Below are positions 19,039-27,121 of a stretch of DNA of 64,000 bases, piece by piece. The notes beneath the pieces are model-generated. The model was given only the letters and a program-made list of their open reading frames with translations, did not search any database and was not told where the DNA came from. How positions within the stretch are numbered: position 1 is the stretch's first letter; each line of letters starts with the position of its first letter. The stretch is from Sphingorhabdus sp. M41 (lineage in GTDB: Bacteria > Pseudomonadota > Alphaproteobacteria > Sphingomonadales > Sphingomonadaceae). Location: the NCBI RefSeq assembly GCF_001586275.1, contig NZ_CP014545.1:496001-560000 (forward strand), in the 5' to 3' direction. Made by a program: the position numbers and the translations under genes.

Positions 19039-19064
19039 GGCCTGAGAAGCTAGATGCTCAGGCC
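19039..19064 (-). other. Hairpin across the end of the SDR gene
   Basis: GGCCTGAG (19039-19046) pairs perfectly with CTCAGGCC (19057-19064) around a ten-base loop holding the SDR stop codon. On the minus strand no T run follows, so it is not a standard intrinsic terminator, but it could shield the 3' end of the Mo-Rieske-SDR message. Confidence 0.4.
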
Positions 19065-19805
19065 TCCGTCGACTGCGAAGGCGGCTCCGGTGGCGAATTT
19101 GCTTTCGTCCGAGGCCAGATAGACAATCAGATGCGCGATGTCGTCGGGCTCGCCCATATGACCGACCGGCTGCGCCAGCTGGAACGATTCCTCGGTTTCA
19201 GCGGGATTCGGCGTTCCGTCGATGACGCTGCGCACATTGGGGGTCATGATCGTGCCGGGCAGCACGGCGTTGACCCGGACCCTGTTCTTCTCTCTGGCGC
19301 AGTAGAGCGCGATGGATTTGGTCAGCATCGGGATCGCGGCTTTCGCGCTGTTATAGGCGACCAGATCGGGGCTGGCGTTGATCGCGGCAGCCGATGAAAG
19401 ATTGATGATCGAACCTCCCGTCTTGCTCATCAGCGGCAGGGCTGTCTTGCAACCGAGGAATATCGAGTCGACATCGACGGTGTAACAGCGCTTGAAATCC
19501 TCGTAGCTGACGTCTGCTATCGAACCGAAAACCGTAACCGCAGCATTGTTCACCAGCACGTCGAGCCGTCCATATTCTGCTTCGACATGGGCGATGACGT
19601 CGCCCCAGCGTTCGGGATCGGTCACGTCCTGCTCCAGAAAATCGACACTGCCGCCGAGCTCTGCCGCCGTTGCCGCTCCGGCCTGCCCATCATGATCGGT
19701 GATCAGTATGCGCGCGCCTTCTTCGGCCAGTCGCCGTGCAGCCGCCTTGCCCAGCCCCATTGCGCCGCCGGTCAGCAATATGATCTTGTCCTGCACGCGT
19801 CCCAT
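19050..19805 (-). CDS. SDR family oxidoreductase
   Basis: A 251-residue classical short-chain dehydrogenase. Cofactor motif TGGAMGLG at about residues 12-19, NNAAV, catalytic S in NLSSAAA and Y-N-S-A-K (Y-x3-K), then the C-terminal ATGAAFAVDGGLSI. D38 in ITDHDGQ suggests NAD preference. The start at 19805 follows GGGAGA. It ends a three-gene set with the Rieske and molybdopterin enzymes, so probably oxidises an alcohol intermediate in the same pathway; the substrate is unknown. Confidence 0.88.
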   Translation of the reverse strand: MGRVQDKIILLTGGAMGLGKAAARRLAEEGARILITDHDGQAGAATAAELGGSVDFLEQDVTDPERWGDVIAHVEAEYGRLDVLVNNAAVTVFGSIADVSYEDFKRCYTVDVDSIFLGCKTALPLMSKTGGSIINLSSAAAINASPDLVAYNSAKAAIPMLTKSIALYCAREKNRVRVNAVLPGTIMTPNVRSVIDGTPNPAETEESFQLAQPVGHMGEPDDIAHLIVYLASDESKFATGAAFAVDGGLSI

Positions 19806-19851
19806 TTGTCTCTCCCGGTTGCTGCCGTTCGTCGTTGGCGGTTTCGAACCG

Positions 19852-21153
19852 TTATTCGGCGGCTTCCATCTGTTCCATCTGCGCGATCCTGGGATCATTG
19901 GGAAAGACCCATTCTTCGCCGATCACCTGCTCGACGGCGAGATGTTCCGGCACCCGGTTGAGGCCGATCATCTTGTCGCAATTCTGGTGAAAGCTGTAGA
20001 TGCGCGCTTCCTGATAGCTCAGCGGAACGCTCTTGAAGCCGTCGCTTTCCATCGATTTCTGGATCATTTCGCCGAACTGCGTATCCTCGAGGATGATTGG
20101 CGACATATCGCGGCCATTGGGCTTGCTGTCGTCCGGTACGGTCCAGAGATCCGGGGCCGGGCCATCGCCCCAGTCCATTGCCATGGTGATCAGTTCCAGC
20201 CGGGTTGTATTCAGCGAGGTCGGCCAGAAGATCAGCGGCGGGACGAAATAATTGCTCAGCGGCGACACCCAGTTGGGGAACATCGTGTAACTTTGCGTGC
20301 AGGTCCGGCCGAATTCACCGACACCCTCGATCTCCTGCCAGTTCGCCGGGCTATCGATGGCCCGGACATGCTCGCGGTCTGTCTGTTCGGGCGCGGGTGC
20401 GAGCATCCGGGCATGGCCGTTGGGATAGAGCGTGTTCACATTGCGCTTGCTGTCGACCAGAGGCGCGACGGTGTCTGGGTGGATGAAGGGGACATGATAG
20501 ACCTCCATATTGGCCTCCATCGCCACCTTCCAGTTGCACTTCAGGTCGAAACTGTGGCGCGCGGCGAGCCGGATCTTGTCGAAGCGGAATTCCTGCCATT
20601 CGTCCCAGACCGGGCCGAGCCATTGCTTTAGCGGCATTGCGTCTTCGTCAAAATTGACGAAAATCAGATTGCCCAGCGTCTCGCATCGCACCGGGATCAG
20701 GCTGCGGCAGGACATGTCGAAATGCGGACCAAAATCCTGTTTTTCCGGTACGCCGACCAATGTGCCGTCGGTCTTGTAGGTCCAGTTGTGATAACCGCAC
20801 ATCAGCCGCGGCGCCTTGCCCTTTTCCTCGGTGACGACGGGCGCACCGCGATGGCGGCAGGTGTTGTAGAAAGCGCGTATTTCGCCATCCATGCCGTGCA
20901 CGATGATGATCGGGTCGCCGATCTGTTCCCATTTCATGAAACAGCCAGGTTCGGGTACTTCATCGATATGGGCGGCGAACAGCCAGGTTTTCTTCCACAG
21001 ATATTGTTGCTCGAGGTCATAATATTCCCGGGATGTATAACGACCCGCCGGCAGGTCCGGTAACCGCGGGAAATTCTCGGGTGGTGCCTTGCGGGCGGCT
21101 TCCCATTCCATGAGACGTTTCATCTGATCGATATAGTCTTGCGTCATGGGCAT
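19852..21153 (-). CDS. Rieske non-haem iron oxygenase, large (alpha) subunit
   Basis: A 433-residue ring-hydroxylating oxygenase alpha subunit. The Rieske cluster ligands are C99, H101, C119 and H122 (TCRHRG and MCGYHNW). The mononuclear iron site is in EANMEVYHVPFIHPD with H220 and H225. The start at 21153 has AGGAGA upstream. No beta subunit, ferredoxin or reductase is adjacent, so electron transfer must come from elsewhere. It sits 11 bases after the molybdopterin enzyme and 46 before the SDR, in one operon. The substrate cannot be read from the sequence. Confidence 0.9.
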   Translation of the reverse strand: MPMTQDYIDQMKRLMEWEAARKAPPENFPRLPDLPAGRYTSREYYDLEQQYLWKKTWLFAAHIDEVPEPGCFMKWEQIGDPIIIVHGMDGEIRAFYNTCRHRGAPVVTEEKGKAPRLMCGYHNWTYKTDGTLVGVPEKQDFGPHFDMSCRSLIPVRCETLGNLIFVNFDEDAMPLKQWLGPVWDEWQEFRFDKIRLAARHSFDLKCNWKVAMEANMEVYHVPFIHPDTVAPLVDSKRNVNTLYPNGHARMLAPAPEQTDREHVRAIDSPANWQEIEGVGEFGRTCTQSYTMFPNWVSPLSNYFVPPLIFWPTSLNTTRLELITMAMDWGDGPAPDLWTVPDDSKPNGRDMSPIILEDTQFGEMIQKSMESDGFKSVPLSYQEARIYSFHQNCDKMIGLNRVPEHLAVEQVIGEEWVFPNDPRIAQMEQMEAAE

Positions 21154-21164
21154 TGCCTGCTCTC

Positions 21165-23303
21165 CTAAGCCGCGCTCACCCGCACGGGGATCGCGCTTTG
21201 CATCGCCTGTCCGGTAATCGGATCGAGATGATCATTGTCGACAATCAGCCGGTTGGTCGAGCCGCCCTTGGTCATCACGTCGCCTTTGCCGGCCTCGCTA
21301 TCGCCAAAGGCATGGCTCATCGAGATGACGCCTGGCCGGACCTTGTCGTCCGCCTTTGCGAGACCGAAAATCGAGGCGGTGGGAGAGCTGATTTCGATGA
21401 TCGCGCCGTCTTCGATGCCTGCTGCAGCCAGATCACCGGGGTTGAAGAAGGCCGGATTGGTCGGCATTTTCTCGACCAGTTTCGGGAAGGTATGGCCATT
21501 GCTGTTATAGCGATGCTTGGAGCGGCGCGAAATCAGGCGGAAGTCGAAGCCGCTCTCGACCGGGTCATTAGCAGCATAGTCGAGAAGCTCGCTGGGCATG
21601 GCGCCGGCGTTGAGATCGAATTTCTCCTGCGCATCGGGTTCCGCCGGACCGACGACGGGGTGCAGTTCGTCATAGGTGATGGCAGCGCCCTTGCGCTCCA
21701 GCGCCGCCGCATCGGCCTTGGCCTTGCTGGGCTTGAGCAGCGAACCTTCGGAAATCAGGTCGAGCACGGTCGCCTTGTCAGGGCAGGTCTCCATCGACAC
21801 GGAGCCACCGGGGAAATTCATCTCGATGCCCATATGTTTGGCGAGCCACCAGAGCATTTCATATTCGTCCATCGTGTCGCCGGGCGGCGGCACCATCGCT
21901 TCGGTATAATGGCCATAGGCTTCCTCGGTGAAGGCGTCGGAGACATTGTTTATGTCTTCGCGTTCGAGACACATGCTGGGCGCGAGGATCATGTCGGCGC
22001 GTTTGGCGCTGGCCGACATCCACGGGTCGACCTGGATGAACAATTCGCATTCGTCCAAGGCGCGGCGGACCTTCTGCTGGTCGGGAAAGGCGATCTCGGG
22101 ATTGCCGCCGATCGAGATCAGCGCCTTGATCTGGCCCTCGCCGGGCGTCAGGATTTCATCGGCCAAGACATTGCAGGGCATTTCCTTGCCGAGATGGCCG
22201 AGACCGCGGATGCGTGATTTCGGGAAGCCTTCGCCGAACGTCGGCATTTTTGGCGCAACCTGAGCCTTTTTCGGGCCGCCCATCAATGGATTGAAGACCA
22301 TCGGCGCGGAAACCTTCTCGCCTTGCTGGTTGAAGCGGGCGCAGAGGATGTTGAGCGAGGCCACCAGATATTCGGTGAGCGTGCCATTGCCGGCCATTTC
22401 CGGACCGGTGCCGGTGACGACGCGGCCCTTGTTGGCGCCAGCGAACATGCGGGCAGCGGCGATCAGCTGATCCTTGTCGACACCGGCGCGTTTCGCGGCG
22501 ACACCGGGCGTCATCGGTTTGACGGCGGCTTCCAACTCTTCGACGCCATCAACATGAGCGGCGACGAAATTCTGGTCGAACAGCTTTTCTTCGAAGATCA
22601 CGTTGAGCATGCCGGCGAGCAGGGCAGGGTCTTCACCCGGTTTCACCGGCAGATAGATATCTGCCAATTTGCCCATTTCGCTGACCCGCGGATCGGCAAC
22701 GATGACCTTGAGGCCGCGCTCCTTGGCATCTCTCAGGCCGCGCGAGGGCGAGGATGTCGGCATGCCGCCGGAATAGTGGGACACAATCGGATTATTGCCG
22801 ACAAACATCGCCACGTCGGATTCGGTGAAGGCGTTGCCGCCGCCCATCCACATGCCATAGCGGGCGGTGGTGAAAACCTTGGCTGGCTGGTCGACGGTGA
22901 CGCTGGTATACCAGTTGCGCGAGCCGATGCCCTGGGCAAAGGCATAGGACGTGCCGAGCACGGCGCTGTTCTGGAAAGCATTGGTGCCGCAATAGACCGC
23001 GATGCTGTGCGGGCCGTGTTCCTCGACCATCTTCTTCATCTGCGCGCCGGCCAGCTTGAGCGCTTCGGCGGTCGGGATGTCCTTGAAACTGCCATCGGGC
23101 TGGCGGATCTTGCTGGTAATCATCCGGTCGGGAAGATTGTGCATGTCGGGCAGCTGGCGGCCCTTGATGCAGGTATAGCCGTGGAACAGATGATCCTGCT
23201 TGTCGCCGCGCACGGATTTGACTTTATTGTCTTCCACCTCGACAATCATTGCGCAACTTGCGTGGCAAAAACGGCAAAAACTACGCTTGGTCTCGACAGC
23301 CAT
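21165..23303 (-). CDS. Molybdopterin-dependent oxidoreductase with N-terminal 4Fe-4S cluster
   Basis: A 712-residue enzyme of the DMSO-reductase superfamily. The N-terminal cluster cysteines are C10, C13, C17 and C45 (SFCRFCHASC and GYTCIKG). Molybdopterin-binding blocks include GNNPIVSHYSGG, VADPRVSE and ISIGGNPEIAFPD, and a C-terminal dinucleotide-binding domain holds NPGDLAAAGIEDGA. There is no Tat signal, so it is cytoplasmic. I chose ATG 23303, with AGGAGA before it, over an upstream start. The Shine-Dalgarno lies in a small 5-bp hairpin (TCTCC/GGAGA, 23309-23325). Substrate unknown; the downstream Rieske and SDR genes suggest a degradative pathway. Confidence 0.88.
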   Translation of the reverse strand: MAVETKRSFCRFCHASCAMIVEVEDNKVKSVRGDKQDHLFHGYTCIKGRQLPDMHNLPDRMITSKIRQPDGSFKDIPTAEALKLAGAQMKKMVEEHGPHSIAVYCGTNAFQNSAVLGTSYAFAQGIGSRNWYTSVTVDQPAKVFTTARYGMWMGGGNAFTESDVAMFVGNNPIVSHYSGGMPTSSPSRGLRDAKERGLKVIVADPRVSEMGKLADIYLPVKPGEDPALLAGMLNVIFEEKLFDQNFVAAHVDGVEELEAAVKPMTPGVAAKRAGVDKDQLIAAARMFAGANKGRVVTGTGPEMAGNGTLTEYLVASLNILCARFNQQGEKVSAPMVFNPLMGGPKKAQVAPKMPTFGEGFPKSRIRGLGHLGKEMPCNVLADEILTPGEGQIKALISIGGNPEIAFPDQQKVRRALDECELFIQVDPWMSASAKRADMILAPSMCLEREDINNVSDAFTEEAYGHYTEAMVPPPGDTMDEYEMLWWLAKHMGIEMNFPGGSVSMETCPDKATVLDLISEGSLLKPSKAKADAAALERKGAAITYDELHPVVGPAEPDAQEKFDLNAGAMPSELLDYAANDPVESGFDFRLISRRSKHRYNSNGHTFPKLVEKMPTNPAFFNPGDLAAAGIEDGAIIEISSPTASIFGLAKADDKVRPGVISMSHAFGDSEAGKGDVMTKGGSTNRLIVDNDHLDPITGQAMQSAIPVRVSAA

Positions 23304-23432
23304 GAATCTCTCCTGATTTCGGAGAAGTCTAGGCGTGGCAATTGGCGCAGGCGACTGACAAAAATGCTTGGAAACAACCCTGTGCAACATAGCATCAGGA
23401 TTCAGGCTTTGCCCCTTTCAGGCGATGCCAAA

Positions 23433-26120
23433 TCAGCCGCTGTTGCGCAGCGCGGTCGCTATGGCGTTGAGCGACAACTGAATACCTTCGCCGATGCGCG
23501 GGTCATCTTCGCCGCCGCGCAGGCGTTTCATAAGCTCGATCTGGAGATGGTTGAGCGGCTCGATATAGGGCAGGCGCAACTCGATGCTGTTGAACAGCGC
23601 CGGGCTTTTTGCCAGCAGATGCGGCTGGTCGGTGATTTCCAGCAATATGTCGCGGGTCTGGTACCAGCTCGAACGGATGCGACCGAAATAGGCCTGACCC
23701 ATGTCCTGATCCTCCACCAGTCCGGCATAGCGGGCGGCGATGCCCATGTCGGACTTGGCCAGCACCATTTCCATATTGGAGAGCGAAGCCTGAAAAAACG
23801 GCCAGCTCTGCGCCATATCTTTCAGCTTCGCCTTGTCCTCAAAACCAGCAAGCGCCTGTCCGACGCCATACCAGCCCGGCAGCATCACCCGCGCCTGTGC
23901 CCAGCTGAACACCCAGGGAATGGCGCGCAAATCCTCGATCTTGTCGCTTTTCGTCCGGCTGGCGGGACGCGAGCCTATCTTCAGTTTGGCGATTTCGGTC
24001 AGCGGAGTCATCTGCCGGAAGAAGGTCCGGAAGCTGTCGTCGCCATAGACCAGATCGCGATATTCGGTGAATGCAACCTGCGAGATTTGGTCCATTGCAT
24101 CGGCATGGTCGGCCAGCACCTTGCTGTCGGTCCGGTCGGGCTCCAGCGAGTTGATCAGCACCGCCGAGGTCATCGCTTCCAGATTGGCTTCCGCGACATC
24201 CTCCGTGCCATATTTCGCGGCGATCACCTCGCCCTGTTCGGTGATCCGGATGCGGCCGGCAACCGTGCCCTTGGGCTGCGCCTTGATTGCGCCGAAGGCC
24301 GAGCCGCCTCCGCGCCCCACGGCGCCGCCGCGTCCGTGGAAAAGCTGCATTTTTATGCCGGCTTCGGCAAATATCGGAGTCAGGGCATCGCTCGCCTTGA
24401 ACAGGCTCCAGGTCGAGGTCAGATAGCCGCCGTCCTTGTTGCTGTCGGAATAGCCGATCATCACTTCCTGATGGCCGCGGCCCTTTGCCAGAGCGTGCAT
24501 TTCGGGAAGGGCGAAAAAATCGGTCATCACTTCAGGCGCATTTTCGAGATCGGCGACCGTCTCGAACAAAGGCACGGCCATGACCGGGCAGGACGGCGAT
24601 GCATTGTCCTCGGTCGGCGCGTGATAGAGGCCCGTTTCCATCAACAGGACATAGACTTCCAATATATCGGAGACGCTCTCTCCATTGCTGATATTATAAT
24701 TGGTGATGACTTCGGGGCCATATTTGCGATGCGCTTCGGCAGCGGCGCGGATGATCGACAATTCTTTTGCGGTTTCTTCGCTATAGGCGATCCATGGGCT
24801 GGCCAGTGGGCGGTTGTTGGCCAGTTCCTTCCGCAGCCGCTTTACCCGGGCCGCTTCGTCCAATGCCAGATAGTCCGGTTCAACTCCTGCTTGTTTGAGC
24901 AGTTCGGCGACCACCCGTTCATGCACCCGGCTGTTCTGACGCATGTCGAGGGTCGCAAGGTGGAATCCAAACAATTCGACGGTGCGGATCAGCCGCCCCA
25001 AAGCGCCCGAGGTTGCGAAGACGCCCTTGCCGGCGGTCTTGAGGCCTTGCCCCAATATTGCCAGTTCCTCGCGCAACTGCTGCGGGTTGTCGTAAGCCTG
25101 GGCTGTAATGGTCGATGCGCGACCGGGTACATGACCACAAAGCTTGAGATGGGTTGCCGATAATCTGGCATAGATGCCGGACAAGGCGCGGCGATAGGGT
25201 TCGTCCTTGCGGCTCAGTGCATCATCACCGCTTGCTTCGGCGAGTTCCAGCACAGCATCGGGTACTTCGGCCAGTTCGGTTGAGATAGACAGTTCCGCGC
25301 CGAGGGTGTGAACGCACATCAGATAATAGCCGATGACGGTTTCCGCCGCGCGCGACAGGGCTTCCTCCATCGCGCCCGCGTCGACAAAGGGATTACCGTC
25401 GCGATCGCCGCCAATCCAGCTGTTGAGTTTGAGGAAGCTTGGCAGCCGCGCACCCAAGGTCCGTTCCCATTTGCCATATAGCCGCGGCAGGACGGGCAGG
25501 AATACGTCCTTCATATAGCTTTGCGAAATCTGGACTTCGTCGGTGACGAACAGGCGCTCGCGGCGCAGCGGACGAGTCTGCCACAGCAGGGCGATCTGGC
25601 GCATGATTGCGTCGTCGAGCATGTCGCCTTGCGGCGTTTCCTCCTCTCCGGCATCTTTCATCAGCAAAAGTTCGGCGATCCGGGATTTGTGATCGATGAT
25701 GCTCTTGCGCCGGACCTCGGTGGGGTGAGCGGTCAGAACCGGCGCAATCAATGCGTCGTCGAGCAGTTCCAGAATCGCTTCACGATCAACTCCTTCGCTG
25801 GCGAGCAACTCGATAGCCTCGACCACCGTGGCGCCTTTTTCTGCTGCCACACCCTGGCGATCCTCGGCAAGATTGGCGAGCAGGGAAAACAGCATGAACC
25901 CGCGCACGAAGGCGAGTGTTTCGTCGAGCGATAGCGCATCCAGGCCGGGATCAATCGCATCCGCATCGGCCAGACCGCGATGGCGATCGACGCTGGTGGA
26001 CCGGATATATTCGGTGCGCCTGTATAGATCCTCTCCGCCATAGGAACGAATGACATCGCCCAGCAATTTGCCGAGATATTTGATGTCTGGATTTTGGCTT
26101 ACGGTGAGGGATTGGGTCAT
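23433..26120 (-). CDS. ppc: Phosphoenolpyruvate carboxylase
   Basis: An 895-residue anaplerotic enzyme that makes oxaloacetate from PEP and bicarbonate. Catalytic motifs are LTAHPTEVRRKS (active-site histidine), GYSDSNKDGGYLTS and FHGRGGAVGRGGG. The C-terminus is TALRNSG, like the family's terminal NTG. ATG 26120 is used; a GTG at 26135 would add five residues. It stands alone, divergent from the CPBP gene across 111 bases that hold a perfect ten-base palindrome at 26164-26173. Confidence 0.96.
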   Translation of the reverse strand: MTQSLTVSQNPDIKYLGKLLGDVIRSYGGEDLYRRTEYIRSTSVDRHRGLADADAIDPGLDALSLDETLAFVRGFMLFSLLANLAEDRQGVAAEKGATVVEAIELLASEGVDREAILELLDDALIAPVLTAHPTEVRRKSIIDHKSRIAELLLMKDAGEEETPQGDMLDDAIMRQIALLWQTRPLRRERLFVTDEVQISQSYMKDVFLPVLPRLYGKWERTLGARLPSFLKLNSWIGGDRDGNPFVDAGAMEEALSRAAETVIGYYLMCVHTLGAELSISTELAEVPDAVLELAEASGDDALSRKDEPYRRALSGIYARLSATHLKLCGHVPGRASTITAQAYDNPQQLREELAILGQGLKTAGKGVFATSGALGRLIRTVELFGFHLATLDMRQNSRVHERVVAELLKQAGVEPDYLALDEAARVKRLRKELANNRPLASPWIAYSEETAKELSIIRAAAEAHRKYGPEVITNYNISNGESVSDILEVYVLLMETGLYHAPTEDNASPSCPVMAVPLFETVADLENAPEVMTDFFALPEMHALAKGRGHQEVMIGYSDSNKDGGYLTSTWSLFKASDALTPIFAEAGIKMQLFHGRGGAVGRGGGSAFGAIKAQPKGTVAGRIRITEQGEVIAAKYGTEDVAEANLEAMTSAVLINSLEPDRTDSKVLADHADAMDQISQVAFTEYRDLVYGDDSFRTFFRQMTPLTEIAKLKIGSRPASRTKSDKIEDLRAIPWVFSWAQARVMLPGWYGVGQALAGFEDKAKLKDMAQSWPFFQASLSNMEMVLAKSDMGIAARYAGLVEDQDMGQAYFGRIRSSWYQTRDILLEITDQPHLLAKSPALFNSIELRLPYIEPLNHLQIELMKRLRGGEDDPRIGEGIQLSLNAIATALRNSG

Positions 26121-26231
26121 GCCGATATGCTGCACTGCAGCGTCGCAACGGTCAAGAAATTCTGCAAGCTTGCGACAATAACATCTGGTGTTATATACAC
26201 ATAATACACTCGCTATGCAGGTTCGGATTAC

Positions 26232-26948
26232 ATGTCAGGTATCGGAGGTTTGAGAGCCAAGTTGACGGAGCAGCCTAAGCGATTTGATATTGGTGCATTG
26301 GTTGACCTGTTGACCATTCTGACGGTGTTGGTCATAGTCAAGCAATCGGTTCTGCCATTCAGCTTTCTTTATGCGGGTCCGGCATCGACGTTTTCGGCAA
26401 TGGTGGTTGCAACCATGATATTGCGGCGCCGGGGATTGGGGTGGAAAGATCTCGGCTTCCGTTGGCCCGAAAACTGGTGGAAAATCATAGGTCTGACGGT
26501 ACTATCGATGGTCGCTTTCATCGCTGCGACTCAGATGATGCAGCTGTTCGCCGATACATTCTTTGTAGATATTGGCGTAAGTGGACGGTTTGACCATATT
26601 GAAGGCAATCTCCCAGCCTATATCGGGATCATGTTGCTGGTCTGGACCCATGGTTCCTTTTTCGAGGAACTGTTATTCCGTGCCTTTGTCATTGATCGGG
26701 CAAGCAATGCTTTCGGGGGCGGCCGGATAGCTGATATTGCCGCAGCACTGTTTTCATCAATATTTTTCGGCTATCGTCACTATTATTATCAAGGCATGCA
26801 CGGTGCCTTGATCACTGGAGCCGGAGGCTTCGCCTTTGCCATGCTGTATCTCTGGTTTGGACGCAAAAACATCATGCCACTGATTTTTGCCCATGGTATA
26901 TTCAATAGTCTGGGCCAGACTTTCCGTTTTCTCGGCATCCGCGACTGA
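26232..26948 (+). CDS. CPBP family intramembrane metalloprotease
   Basis: A 238-residue polytopic protein of the Rce1/CPBP (Abi) family. The glutamate pair and arginine are E145, E146 and R150 in FFEELLFRAF; the second motif has H183 in FFGYRHYY; the third has H221 and N225 in FAHGIFNSLG. At least six hydrophobic segments are visible. All catalytic positions are kept, so it is probably an active protease or prenyl-protein-type processing enzyme; substrate unknown. Confidence 0.87.
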   Translation: MSGIGGLRAKLTEQPKRFDIGALVDLLTILTVLVIVKQSVLPFSFLYAGPASTFSAMVVATMILRRRGLGWKDLGFRWPENWWKIIGLTVLSMVAFIAATQMMQLFADTFFVDIGVSGRFDHIEGNLPAYIGIMLLVWTHGSFFEELLFRAFVIDRASNAFGGGRIADIAAALFSSIFFGYRHYYYQGMHGALITGAGGFAFAMLYLWFGRKNIMPLIFAHGIFNSLGQTFRFLGIRD

Positions 26949-27045
26949 TAAATTTTACGTGACGGTCAATTCTTTCGCTTGATATCAACATAAGCAGCCT
27001 TGTTCCGCATCATGCCGGACATGCAGTACCCAGTCTGCATTTAAT

Positions 27046-27061
27046 ACTAGCGAGCGCTAGT
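27046..27061. promoter_or_regulatory. Perfect inverted repeat upstream of the hybrid kinase
   Basis: ACTAGCGAGCGCTAGT is a 7-bp inverted repeat with a two-base centre, 60 bases before the kinase ATG. It has the size and symmetry of a dimeric repressor operator (TetR-like sites often look so). No regulator of that class is encoded beside it. Confidence 0.5.
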
Positions 27062-27121
27062 TAATCGGAACGCAAGCATTCTCCGATAAAGCGCTTTTTG
27101 TTCATCGAAAGCTCCACAGCA

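Noticed and set aside
22323-25163. A 946-codon open frame on the plus strand
   Set aside because: It runs antisense across the molybdopterin enzyme and ppc, whose motifs are unmistakable on the minus strand. Its composition (rich in H, Q, R, G, A) is the usual mirror image of high-GC coding DNA.
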